From contig NC_049997.1 in assembly GCF_000003815.2 (NCBI RefSeq), forward strand, positions 10,409,860-10,473,859: a DNA stretch of 64,000 nt. Direction: 5' to 3'. The position numbers and the translations under genes were made by a program. The notes beneath the pieces were generated by a model. That model was not told where the DNA came from and searched no databases. It was given only the letters and a program-made list of their open reading frames with translations. Origin of the DNA: Branchiostoma floridae (taxonomy: Eukaryota; Chordata; Leptocardii; Amphioxiformes; Branchiostomatidae). Below, piece by piece: positions 11,001 to 20,793 of this stretch; the stretch's first letter is position 1, and each line of letters starts with the position of its first letter.

Positions 11001-14000
11001 CTGCACCGCAGCCTGTACCAGCCCCAGCACCGTACCCCTACCCGTATCCTTCCCCGGTACCTTCCCCGGTCCCTGCACCGTATCCCTACCCGTACCCGTC
11101 CCCGGTACCGTCTCCTGTCCCAGCACCGGCACCGTACCCCTACCCGTATCCATCTCCAGTCCCTTCGCCGGTCCCGTCACCTTACCCCTACCCCTACCCG
11201 TCCCCGGTCCCAGCACCAGTGCCCGCCCCAGCACCGTACCCGTACCCATCACCAGTTCCTGCGCCGGCACCTTCGGTACGTACCCTTTGTATGCTAGTAG
11301 AAGCCGCTTAATTGCACACCCCATCTGCCAGCGTATTTCGTGCAATTATCCGCATGATGCAATAATGTGAAATTATCTAGCCAGACCCCCCTGGTTTGGG
11401 ATTTGGGGATTCTGTGCAGTTAACAGAACTGTGCGGTAATTCGCTGTGCAATTAACTGGCTTCTACTGTAGTTAGTCATATATCCTTCAAGGTACAGTAG
11501 AAGCCAGTTAATTACACAACGGATTAAAGCACACTTCTGTTAATTTCATGGAATGCCAAAATCCCAACCGGTGCTGTCTAGCTGGATAATTTCGCATTGT
11601 TGCACCATCCAGATAATTGCACGAAATACGCTGGGAAATGGGTTGTGCAATTAAAGGGCTTCTACTGTATTTCCATTGGGGAAATGTTTTCTTGCATTAT
11701 CTAGCACAAGGTAGAAGTTTCATTTCTCAGTTCTCTCAGGATGACTAAATCTTGACTAAATCATCACTATGACGGAATCTGTTCATCTTGTTTTCAGCAA
11801 TGTTACAGCGATTCTGATTGCTCATCAGAAATGTACTGCGCCGGAGGAGCTTGTTACCCCATGCTGGCTCCTGTTACAGTACCAATCTCTTCTCCAGCTT
11901 CTTACCCTAGCTCGCTGCTGGTAGGTCCGCTGGTATAAAGGTCCTATGAATGCCTATAAACAGAAAAGAAAGACGTTTTACTCTTTCGAAGCTGCTGGCT
12001 GTAACATAGGATAGTCATCATGCATGTACCCCAAGCATGACCCCCCGCTGCAGACGCTTGACCTACGGACGAACACTTGACGTCACACGTCTTGTGGTCT
12101 TTTCCAACGCAATGTGATGACGTCAGAGAACGCAATATTCTGACGTTGAACTTATCACGTCACACGCCTTTTGGTTTTCTAGTGGAGATGCACTTTACGG
12201 GATTTTTTCTCCAACTACTGCTTGGACACAGCAATCGCAGCATTTTACATATAGGTCATTGTCAAAGAACATGCAACATGCTTGGTACAAAACAATGTAC
12301 GGCAAGTTCTGTTCATTGTTGAAGTCACGGTTAGATGCATTTTGACTTACTTTTTACTTACAGAATGAATGGGTGGATCAGTTATATTGCGATTGTCATC
12401 ATCATCTGGGATGAACCAGTAACCTGATACATCATCATCGTTACTCTAAGCATTGCCACCAATGTTCGGGACAAAATCAAAACTTACCACCTCTCATTCG
12501 TAGCCTTGGTGCTCACCCGCTAACCCATGTGCACCCGGAAGTACCTGCATCGGTGGGAGGTGTGTACCGCACGGGGGACCGGTACCGGTAGGCCCGGTGA
12601 GTTCTTCCACTACAGGGCAGGCAACGATGAGCTTATTCTCTTGGGGAAGCACAGCTTCTCTGCTGAACACTGTTCGATGACATCAACCTTTGCTGCCTCT
12701 GCTTCTAGTGCAGTGTGTTCTTCTAGTCCTATGTACTTTCGAAAGTTCTGTTAAATGGCTACTGTATTCGTCTTTGCCATGCATGTGGGTTCCTGACATT
12801 GTCATTGGTCTTCAACCTACTTCAGTAGTTTGTAGGTATGTCGGACGGGGATTCTCGATTCTTCAAAAGTGCTGTTTGTCCACTCAGCTGCCTGTAGCCT
12901 TTTCTTTCAGCAATACATCAAAATATGATCAAGCACCTGCTCCCTATTCTTTTCTTCACTCGTGCTTGGCTGCTGTTAAGGAATCGCACGACTTGACTAG
13001 TCATGCAAGAACGTTCCGTCAGTTCTACCTGCTATCTAGAAGAATAGCTGTACCATGCTTAGTTTCAGTACAAAAATCTACTCAGTACATGACGACATTT
13101 GTAAAGAAGTTGTAAAATGATCCGCATATACTTACTTTCTTATCGTCGATATAACCTCGGCAGAACCATGGCACAGTGTTTAACATTGGAATGTTTCCTC
13201 CATAGCCTCAGCCTCAGTGTTCATCCTATAACCCGTGCCCACCCGGGGGTATGTGTGTAGGCGGGAACTGTGTTCCTCTAGTGCCGGTAAGTGTGAAACA
13301 GCAAGGGTGAAAACACGAAGCTAGCTGACGGCTTCTCCATCAAAGACATTGCTTTTGTTTGCTTTTTAATTTCACTAGCTTGTCTCCACTCCTTAGCTGA
13401 AATACCTCACGTACACATTTTCCTTGGTCGTCAATAGATTGTTAACTGTTATAGTTTTTTGGCATCATTTATATCTCGCAAGCGTTACATGTCAGCATTG
13501 TACTGGTCAGCAAAGCTTCTCAGCAGTGCTTGTGACCGGTGGCTGAAATGTAGCAACGAACATAAAGCAACATCCATGATGATTTACTTGCTTTGTGTTC
13601 AAGTCGCGTAAGTGGCATGGCACTGTCGCTGATTGATGAAGCTTCAAACTCCAATTGTTAAGAAATTCCCGGCTGTTCGATCCGATATTGACTTGATGAA
13701 ATACCTTTGTAGCCTCAGATGTTACTTCCTCATTACTGGACTTCAAGTGTTTACTTGGTTCTAATTGAACGTATTGCCATGCTGTAATTTATACTCTGAT
13801 GATGACATCTCCTTCATAGCCATCTGAATGCACACCGTACCGTCCGTGCTCAGTCGGAAGTACCTGCATCGGTGGGAGGTGCGTACCGCACGGTGGGCCG
13901 GTACCGGTAGGCCCGGTGAGTTCTTTCACTACAGGGCAGGCAACGATGAGCTTATTCTCTTGGAAAAGCACAGCTTCTCTGCTGAACACTCTCCAATGGC

Positions 14001-17000
14001 GTCAACCTTTGCTGCCTCTGCTTCTAGTGCGGTATTTTTCTTGTCCTCTGCATATTCGAGAGCTCCGTTAAATGACCTTCTTTCTCACGGGTTCCTGGAG
14101 TTAGTTTTGGTTGTCAACGTGGTTTTGGTTGGTGTGAAGCTGTATAGGACAAAGATTACATATAGCTCATTTCTGCAAACATGCTGTTTTTATCCATTCT
14201 GCTTTATAGCATTTTCTTTCCGAAACACATAAATATAATAATTACAGTCACGAATAGCCGTTATCTACTCAGTACTCACCGACATTTGTAAAGAAGCTGT
14301 AAGATGATCCGCATACAACATCTGAATACTTTCTTATCGTCGATATAAGCTCGGTAGAACCATGGCACAGTGTTTAACATGGGAATGTTTCCTCCGTAGC
14401 CTCAGCCTCAGTGTTCATCCTATAACCCGTGCCCACCCGGGGGTATGTGTGTAGGCGGGAACTGTGTTCCTCTAGTGCCGGTAAGTGTGAAACAGCAAGG
14501 GTGAAAACACGAAGCAAGCTGACGGCTTCTCTAGCTCTGCCAAAGACATTGCTTCTTTGCTGAACTCAGCACCGGCCTGATAAATTCTATAGATTATGTC
14601 CCACTTCCTTACAGGTACACCTGACGTTCTATTAGCTTACCTGGTCGTCGATAGTTTACAGTCGTTGACACGTTGTTTGGTATCAATTCTTGCTTGCAAC
14701 TGTTACAAGTCTTCGGCTTTATTGGCCATCAGAGCAACCCGGCAGTGCTAGTAATCGGTTGGTGAAATGTAGCAACGAACATAAAGCAACATCGATACAC
14801 AGAAGATTCGTCTCTTTGCTTGCTTTGTTTTCAAGTAGCCTCAGTGGCAATGTCGTTGATTGGTGAAACTTCGTACACTCAGACTAAGAATCAGGCTATA
14901 TGACTGCTGCTATTTGCTGCGACATTGACTTGATGAATTGCTTTTATGGATATGAACCACATATGTTGAGCCTTTTAACACTTCCTCATTATTGGACTTG
15001 ACAAAGTTGGTTCTACTTGGAAGTATTTTCATGATGCAATATATACTCTGATGATGACATCTCCCCCATAGCCATCTGAATGCACACCGTACCGTCCGTG
15101 CTCAGCCGGAAGTACCTGCATCGGGGGGAGGTGCGTACCGCATGGGGGACCGGTACCGGTAGGCCCGGTAGGCCCGGTAAGTTACCGTACAGATCCAGAA
15201 CGATGGACGAACTGACAACTTCGCTGGCCGACAAAGGCATGGCTTTTCAGCTGAACCATAGATCGCTTGACCTTGTATCCCCCGCTTATATTGGGAAGCC
15301 TCGCTGTTCTCTACATTCAACAGTACCACAAGTATGGCCTTGCCACCATTCGCTGCGAAACTGCCTTCGGGCTTAAACTCCCCGGAGCGCTAATATGAGA
15401 TCGGCGGGTTGACTGCCTTGGGCCCCCGAACAAAACTCGCTAGCTGCCTGATCCCGGCTGGCCCCCAGGGTAAGGCAACAGAAACATATCGGAAAGTTGG
15501 TCATCTGTTATATGTATGTTTCACACAGGAGAATCTTAGCCTTCTCAGGCGCCTGAGATCCTGCTTTCCGAATACATGCGTGTGGTAAGTCGACATAATT
15601 GAGCGGAAAAATACTCTAACTTTCGTAAAAGCATCGCCACTACTGGAACAAAATAAACGCTACCTTTCCGACGTCTGTCTTCCACTGCTATTATACGTTT
15701 TCCCTAGGAGTGCTACCTTTTTTGCATCGATACATGAAACTAGATGGCTTTTCGCTATGTCAGCAATCCGGACGAGCAGACAACTTTGCTGGCCGACAAA
15801 GGCATGGCTTTCATGCTGAACCCTACGCCGCTTAACCGTGTATCCCCCCATGTTCTTCGTTTATACTTCAATTACAGTAACACTATGGTTCAATTCTTTG
15901 CATGATGATGATCATGTGAAATTAAAGAATACTTCAAGAACTTCATTATGAGGAAGAATCGTGTCATTGTCGATGGTTTACTTCTAAAATTAGAGTTTTC
16001 AACAATCGTTTCCACAGGTATTGGGAGTGAGGGGAGTTTTGTTGATCTACTTTTCAATTTGAACTTATCATGCACAGATGTTGCTATATTATTTTTTCTC
16101 GTCGTTAAACCAATGCTGGAAAAATTGTCTTGAAAATAAAGGAGGTAAGACCTTGACCGACGGACTAACGTCCAACTTGATAACACGACATGTTTGACTC
16201 CTATCCAGACGACATGTACAGATAGTTCACAGTGCGGGTCTGGTCAGTCCTGTAGCCAGGGTAAATGTGTGTCGTCACCAGCGCCGGCACCTTCGTCGGT
16301 GAGTTTCCGGATAGGGCGTTAACGGCACAAGTGCTTGCTTTGCTGCTTGCATCTAAATGGCATACTACCGGCAGACCTCAGCCGCACGTAATCTTCAAGC
16401 AGATCATGCTGTGGCACAAGATAGTATCATAAGCTTGGGGTGGAGTTTAGCCGGCAGAGGAGTTTCATTGACCACAGCTACTCTGGCGGCTAAACTCTTT
16501 CCCAAGCTTATGATACTATCTTATGCCACAGCAAGACCTGCTTGGAGATTAAGCTGCACGCACACGCAGGGCTTGCTCACACACGTGGCTTTGATCGTGG
16601 AACCTGGCGGTAGGGGTAAGGCCCTACCCGACAATACGACGTAATATTTTCACCTCCTGCGGCATTGTGACGACATGCACAAGGCGACGATGCTACACTG
16701 TAGTTGTCAAACTCTGCGTAGACTTTAGGTCCACGTTTGTGCTATAGAATGCTTCTTTAACAAGCAATCTGCACTTGCACTAACGCATGTAACCACTGGC
16801 GTTTAATCATGTAGTTCTACAACCCAATTTTATGTAAAAGATGATAATGATGAAATGTCCATGTTTTGGCAGAGTTACTGTTCATCTGATGCCGAATGCG
16901 GGTCCGGATATCGCTGTGAGAGGCCAGCCGGAGGCTCCTACGGCTACTGCGTCGGCGCAAGTGACTATACATACTACAAGGCCGGGAAGGGGGAGTTCCC

Positions 17001-17073
17001 AGAGAAGCAGCTAGCTGAAGAGACCGAGGAGGAAACAGTCGAGCAGATGAAAATAGATAAGGAAGAAGATTAA
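8004..17073 (+). CDS. Gene P: modular cysteine-rich, Tyr/Pro-repeat protein
   Basis: Twelve exons (P1-P12) join in phase 0 to at least 677 codons ending in TAA at 17071-17073. Order: module P1, module P2, a 184-residue Tyr-Pro-Ser repeat (P3), module plus Tyr-Pro repeat (P4), seven short modules (P5-P11), and a last module with an acidic tail (P12). Eight of the eleven modules have a C-x5-C-x5-C-x4-C plan. No first exon was found, so the start is unknown; by analogy with gene M a signal peptide is expected. The Pro-rich stretches suggest an extended, extracellular, possibly structural or adhesive protein, but this is inference. The family was not recognised. Gene M faces it tail to tail 5.5 kb away. 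Confidence 0.8.
8411..8638. mobile_element. MITE, GTGCCCCAAGTGCAGTG family, copy 2
   Basis: Lies in intron P1-P2. Ends GGTGGTAATTGGGGCACC and GGTGCCCCAAGTGCAGTG are inverted. The interior, including GTAATACGCAAACTATGACT, is the complement of the interior of copy 1, so it sits in the opposite orientation. Confidence 0.75.
8652..8903. mobile_element. MITE with TTAA-flanked perfect ends
   Basis: Ends are TTAAGGCCCCCTCTCACTTG and its exact reverse complement, and the interior resembles the 2185-2428 element. The right end lies only 36 bases before the acceptor of exon P2, so it contributes to the splice-acceptor region. The TTAA or TAA ends may be target-site duplications. Confidence 0.8.
8940..9062 (+). 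CDS. Gene P exon P2, cysteine module with long loops
   Basis: Forty-one codons. CDKDRDC is followed by C-x10-C-x12-C, so both later loops are longer than in most modules. The acceptor is GACGTCAG after a strong pyrimidine tract. The donor is taken as GTACGT after Glu-Val (phase 0); an alternative phase-0 donor (GTACAG) lies directly after the fourth cysteine at 9041. The donor region is duplicated at 9359-9391. Confidence 0.7.
9046..9391. repeat. About 32-bp direct repeat flanking 280 bp
   Basis: AGATGAGCAGTGAAGTTGTA at 9046 and AGATGAGCAGTGACGTTGTA at 9359, each continuing CGTAATAGA. The first copy contains the P2 donor. The copies bracket about 280 bases of unrelated intron. Confidence 0.8.
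9947..10498 (+). CDS. Gene P exon P3, Tyr-Pro-Ser repeat exon
   Basis: A single 184-codon exon without any cysteine. After KTSPPGPVPSS it consists almost wholly of units built from YPSP, PYPYPSP, SPVP and SPVS, with Tyr-Pro about every three to six residues. Acceptor CATTACAG, donor GTAAGT, phase 0 at both ends. The repeat also leaves long open frames on the other strand and frames, which are shadows. The composition resembles extended Pro-rich structural proteins; the function is not known. Confidence 0.85.
10856..11275 (+). CDS. Gene P exon P4, module plus Tyr-Pro repeat
   Basis: One hundred and forty codons. The N-terminal 43 residues are a module (CKTSAEC, then C-x5-C-x15-C with the longest last loop in the gene), followed by NPYPYPAPAP and repeats of PYPYPSPVPAP. 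Acceptor CTCTTCAG, donor GTACGT. This is the only exon where module and long repeat are fused, linking P3 to the module set. Confidence 0.85.
11294..11471. mobile_element. MITE, AGTAGAAGCC family, copy 1
   Basis: Begins TAGTAGAAGCCGCTTAATTG and ends CAATTAACTGGCTTCTACTG, an inverted pair. It lies 18 bases after the P4 donor, and a second copy follows directly at 11492. Confidence 0.8.
11492..11670. mobile_element. MITE, AGTAGAAGCC family, copy 2
   Basis: Starts TACAGTAGAAGCCAGTTAAT and ends GGGCTTCTACTGTA. It sits 20 bases from copy 1, and another copy is nested at 42389-42558. Non-coding. Confidence 0.8.
11798..11920 (+). CDS. Gene P exon P5, short module with Ser/Pro linker
   Basis: Forty-one codons. 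QCYSDSDC gives the canonical C-Y-x-D-x-D-C start also typical of gene M; C-x5-C-x4-C follows (MYC, GGAC). The last 22 residues are a Pro/Ser/Val linker. Acceptor TTTTCAG, donor GTAGGT. Confidence 0.85.
12504..12596 (+). CDS. Gene P exon P6, short module (type a)
   Basis: Thirty-one codons: C-x5-C-x5-C-x4-C with GSTCIGGRCVPHGG and a GPVPVGP tail. Acceptor TTCGTAG, donor GTGAGT. Close copies are P8 and P10; the downstream intron is also similar (GAGTTCTT...CACTACAGGGCAGGCAACG). Confidence 0.85.
13206..13286 (+). CDS. Gene P exon P7, short module (type b)
   Basis: Twenty-seven codons: PQPQCSSYNPC, then GGMC and GGNC. Acceptor CTCCATAG, donor GTAAGT. The predicted peptide is the same as P9, marking a very recent duplication. 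Confidence 0.85.
13820..13915 (+). CDS. Gene P exon P8, short module (type a copy)
   Basis: Thirty-two codons, starting PSECTPYRPC, then GSTCIGGRC and GPVPVGP. It is closer to P10 than to P6 in its first ten residues. Acceptor TTCATAG, donor GTGAGT. Confidence 0.85.
14400..14480 (+). CDS. Gene P exon P9, short module (type b copy)
   Basis: Same peptide as P7, with matching exon bases and a long matching flank on both sides (for example AGAACCATGGCACAGTGTTT before the acceptor). Acceptor CTCCGTAG, donor GTAAGT. Confidence 0.85.
15072..15176 (+). CDS. Gene P exon P10, short module (type a, extended)
   Basis: Thirty-five codons. As P8, but the tail has one extra PVG unit (GPVPVGPVGP), a three-codon slippage-type expansion at a repeated GTAGGCCCG. 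Acceptor CCCATAG, donor GTAAGT. No type-b exon follows, so the third duplication unit is partial or has decayed. Confidence 0.85.
15190..15852. repeat. Diverged direct duplication in intron P10-P11
   Basis: The stretch at 15204-15285 (CTGGCCGACAAAGGCATGGC and surrounding sequence, ending GTATCCCCC) recurs at about 15765-15848. This is likely a by-product of the local tandem duplications. No exon is supported between the copies. Confidence 0.65.
16209..16298 (+). CDS. Gene P exon P11, short module
   Basis: Thirty codons: TTCTDSSQC, then GQSC and QGKC, with a PAPAPSS tail. Acceptor CTATCCAG, donor GTGAGT. The C-x4-C end matches P1 and P5-P10. Confidence 0.85.
16390..16551. mobile_element. MITE, AATCTCCAAGCAGAT subfamily, copy 1
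   Basis: Arms ATAGTATCATAAGCTTGGG and CCCAAGCTTATGATACTAT lie inside outer ends AATCTTCAAGCAGAT and CTGCTTGGAGATT. A sister copy is at 44157-44306. It lies in intron P11-P12. Confidence 0.85.
16873..17073 (+). CDS. Gene P last exon P12, module with acidic tail
   Basis: Sixty-six residues and a TAA stop. The module (SYCSSDAEC, GYRC, then a ten-residue loop with GSYGYC) has the long-loop plan of gene M. It is followed by a charged tail rich in Glu and Lys (FPEKQLAEE... KEED). Acceptor TTTTGGCAG. The tail has no counterpart in gene M. Confidence 0.9.
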   Translation, partial: SYCSSDAECGSGYRCERPAGGSYGYCVGASDYTYYKAGKGEFPEKQLAEETEEETVEQMKIDKEED

Positions 17074-18299
17074 TTACGTACTTCACGTATGCAGCTAGGG
17101 TAGTTATGTCCTTTTGAAGAAGATGATGTTGTATTCAACGTTAGTACCTATACTCAACATAATTATATATAACGTTGAGGTATTTTACATAACACGTCGT
17201 CATTCTTGCTGAATACATGTAGATGACTTTCTGACGATGATTGTATTAGCTTTGATTACAAGTGTGACATAGATATGGCAAAGCATTGTTTGAATCTAAA
17301 TGAGGGGGTAGTGTTGCTTGGTATGTAGAAATGTGCTGTGTTACTACTAAATCATAGACCATTCTAGAAAACATGAACTTGTGCTTCGCAGAATAGTTTT
17401 CCGAGAACACACAGAGTTCAGTTCATAAGATCAGTATAGCCTATTCAAGCTTTTACATGATATCGACCTTAACACCAGCTTGCCAGAATTATAAAACGTA
17501 TGAGAAAGGCACATACGGGGGTGGCAAATACCAAATGTCGTACTTGATATATAGGAGATTTAATAGGCGCTGTTGCAAGATATACGAGTATTTATATTTC
17601 CTCAGGTGCATAGCGCTAAAAAAATATCCATTTGGTGCCTTGCAGCGATATGTGTATAGTCAGTTTGATATAACGTTTCTTTCAGTTTTATATATCGTTA
17701 GGTTTCCTATAGTGGTATTGTGGTAGTGTGATAAGTACTTGTGCATAGAGTAGACATTGTCAATATTGCACAGGCACTCTTACTCGTTAAAATAGTTTAG
17801 TTTACTCTATTACGTATACATTTGTTATTATAAGTTTTTTTAAGTGTCAGGACTGAGATGATCACCAGAGGAGAGCTGGGATTGTGATATTTCATTTGCT
17901 GTGAATAAAAGCTAGGTTTTCAACAACTTTGCGCTTGTCTTACCTTGTACAGTCACACATCCATGTAGTACAACGAAAGCATCATCATTGATTGGGTTGA
18001 TAGTGGTAAGAATAGATTAGAGTGACAGAACTATGCTTGTCATGAAAATAAAACGTTACTTTAGGTTATGTTTCCGTTAAGAAATATTGACTATATCTGG
18101 ATCATCAGGACTACGGCAGCTGTGCTATAGGTAGGTTTTCGATTCGCATGTACAGGCGAATTGCATTGCGGGTAATATGTCAAAGGTGAGGTCCCTGAGA
18201 CACATACAGGAACATATCTGGACATTGTTACGCAGATATCTAGACAGTAATCGGAACAAGGAGTTAGGGTGCTTCACTTTTGACATATTTAAAAATATG
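17074..18299 (+). other. Probable gene P 3' UTR and downstream DNA
   Basis: AT-rich and without supported exons. AATAAA signals occur at 17904-17909 and 18047-18052; the first, followed by a GT-rich stretch, is the better candidate for the gene P poly(A) site. Short open frames look random. Confidence 0.55.
17904..17909 (+). terminator. Candidate poly(A) signal of gene P
   Basis: AATAAA about 830 bases after the stop codon, with GT-rich sequence (GCGCTTGTC) 30-40 bases downstream. Cleavage is inferred; a second hexamer lies at 18047. Confidence 0.5.
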
Positions 18300-18399
18300 N
18301 NNNNNNNNNNNNNNNNNNNNNNNNNNNNNNNNNNNNNNNNNNNNNNNNNNNNNNNNNNNNNNNNNNNNNNNNNNNNNNNNNNNNNNNNNNNNNNNNNNN
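18300..18399. other. Assembly gap (100 N)
   Basis: Exactly 100 N, a typical placeholder length, so the true distance is unknown. The flanks are intergenic. Confidence 0.95.
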
Positions 18400-18807
18400 A
18401 CGAACGTGAACATGAACCAGAAATACGTTTTACAGAAATGATCAAGTACCGTTTTCAGTATCTTCTCGAGAGGTGGGGTACCGGGCAACTCCGGGACGCC
18501 CGTTCGGTGGGACGGCCGAGACTGACGACAGGTAACTCTGACGTATCAGGCGGGTGTGTCAAAGGTCAGATTTGAACGCTTCCATTGTAGCGAGGGGAAA
18601 GAATGGCATTATGTCGTAGGCTATGTAAGAAAGAAACAGCCCTCTCTGTTTACTGGAGGCAATTTAGTGTGTATTTATTAAACATTTCATGAAAATGGTT
18701 TCCTATGTCCCTACCAAAACACCATAATAGCCACGTTCATGCGATTTCTGTTACCAATGGTTCAGGCCAAGTGTGACCTATGACACGACTGAACCTCACC
18801 GACCAGA
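18400..18807. other. No gene recognised
   Basis: Unassigned DNA between the gap and the mariner copy; no splice-supported exon or repeat arm was noticed. Confidence 0.4.
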
Positions 18808-19390
18808 TACGAGGGGCGTTCAATAAGTAATAACTTTGACCCACTTCCAGTTGTCTGATGTAAATGAAATTTTCCATGTGTAATGATTCATATCTCTATA
18901 GTGTATGTTGCAAAAAAAGAGCTCTGAACTAATTGTGGTTTCTGATTTACTTGTGTTTGAACTGAGTTAGGTGTGAAATGGACCAGGTGTGAAATGGAGC
19001 CAGTTGAGTGTCGCGCAGTGATCCGTTTTTTGTATTTGAAAGAACGCACACCAAAGGAGACTTTTGATGAAATGAAAGAATCTTATGGTGATGATGCCCC
19101 ATCATATGACCTTGTAAAACGCTGGCATCCTGAATTCAAACATGGCCGGAAGTCTGTGGAAACAGCTCCCAGACCTGGTCGTTCCTCTTCTGCCATTGAT
19201 GAGGCATCTGTTGGAGGACCAACCTGGGGTGTCCTACAAAAACGGTGTCCAGAGCTGCATCAAACGATGGGAGAAATGCATAACTCTGGGTGGTTCCTAT
19301 GAAGAGAAATACTAATAACTGTGCCAAGTTTCATTAATCTCCTGCTATGGGAAATTAGTCAGAGTTATTACTTATTGAACGCCCCTCGTA
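18808..19390 (+). mobile_element. Internally deleted mariner-type transposon
   Basis: TA flanks both ends, with inverted termini CGAGGGGCGTTCAATAAGTA and TACTTATTGAACGCCCCTCG. From 18994 a frame gives the N-terminal helix-turn-helix of mariner transposases (FLYLKERTPKE, then YGDDAPSYDLVKRW and EFKHGR). From 19235 to 19315, in another frame, comes the family's C-terminus (IKRWEKCITLGG). The DDD catalytic core between them is gone, so the copy cannot move itself. Confidence 0.9.
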
Positions 19391-19408
19391 GATGGCAGAA
19401 TTCCCTGA

Positions 19409-19521
19409 NNNNNNNNNNNNNNNNNNNNNNNNNNNNNNNNNNNNNNNNNNNNNNNNNNNNNNNNNNNNNNNNNNNNNNNNNNNNNNNNNNNNNNNNNNNN
19501 NNNNNNNNNNNNNNNNNNNNN
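19409..19521. other. Assembly gap (113 N)
   Basis: Gap beginning 18 bases after the mariner end. Nothing can be said of its content. Confidence 0.95.
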
Positions 19522-19738
19522 TGAAAGAAACTTCTAGTGACGTTAGTTCACGTAACGTTTACACATACAGACTGTTGATGTTAGAGCCTGTTTTGGCGGG
19601 AACTACAGTGCATGTTTGACTGAAACTCATATCAGATCGTGATCACTAGCCAAGACTGAAATTTAGACGTTGAAATGTGCCAATCTGTATACATACTATA
19701 ATAGGAACTCCATTTGCAAGTTTAAACCCGGGCTCGAA

Positions 19739-20793
19739 GCACGCGCGGATCCAGGGGGAGGCGCGCAGGGCGCGCGCCTCCCCCTTCAGCTGGCAAAAAA
19801 AAAAAAAAAAATGGCAAGATAAACCAAGGCTACTAGAGGTCTTCGGAAGTTACGTCAAGAATATTGACAACGTTATAAAACTAATTCGCTTATTTGAAAG
19901 GAGATTTTCTGGTACTTATTTAGAGAAACTTGCAGTTTGCAATTACTAGTGGGTCTTCCGAGTCACGTAAACTTACGGTAAAGGCCCGGGGGCCGAGCGC
20001 GGCCGCATCAATTTCTCCCCAAGAAACTGGTGGGTCGCTGTAAGCCAAAATCGGCGCTCAAAAATATAGAAAGAGCGTGGAAATTTTGTAAGATCTCCAG
20101 AAAATCAGCGGAAGTTAATTATTTTTGATGAACTGATGATTTCTATCGTCCGTCATCGGCTTAGAGAGACGCAACCCGCCCCCTCCCCACTCCAGTTCTG
20201 ATCAGTCGCCGCGGTGACCGTGCTGACGTTTTTGTTGTCATTTCCCCCCGATTTATATAATAATCGTCATCAATTGCCACCGCAGAAGCAAAAAGAGTCC
20301 GAAATATATGCATTTTCAAATGCGTAAGACACTTTCAAAATCGTCTCCGGCAAGCCACTCAGATCCCACGAGATTTCTATGCGATTTTATAGGAGCGCGA
20401 GCCGCTTCACGGAGAAAGGCAAATCGGCAGCCAGGTACAAATAATTTTGCGATATTGTTTGTGTAGCGTGGCGTCATTTATGAATATTAAGAAGGAGGAA
20501 CTATCCTTCGTTAGGTTTGTCCTCAGTTGTAGTTGCTAAAAATAGTAAAAGATGTCCCTGAAGTGAACTAGACAGCCACAGACATGACAAAAAGTTAGTG
20601 TTAGTTTGCTTCTCAAATTTGCTCAGATATGGCTCTAAAATGCACCAGAGAGCCTCTATTTCTTATAAATTTTCTGGGGGAGGCCCCCCATACCCCCACA
20701 ACTCCCCCCGCGCAGCTTGCGCTGCGCGGCCACGGCCTTCGGCCGCGTCATGGTGCGCGCCCCCCCCCCCCCTTAGCAAATTTCTGGATCCGC
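19739..20793 (-). mobile_element. 1.1-kb non-autonomous DNA transposon, copy 2 (inverted)
   Basis: The reverse complement of 3268-4380 over nearly its full length: it starts GCGCGGATCCAGGGGGAGG and ends TTAGCAAATTTCTGGATCCGC. A poly-A stretch near 19796 corresponds to poly-T near 4315. It lies between the ends of genes P and M. Confidence 0.8.

Noticed and set aside
12361..12420. A possible extra gene P exon after a TTACTTACAG acceptor
   Set aside because: The reading frame lacks the module pattern and meets a stop within about 60 bases.
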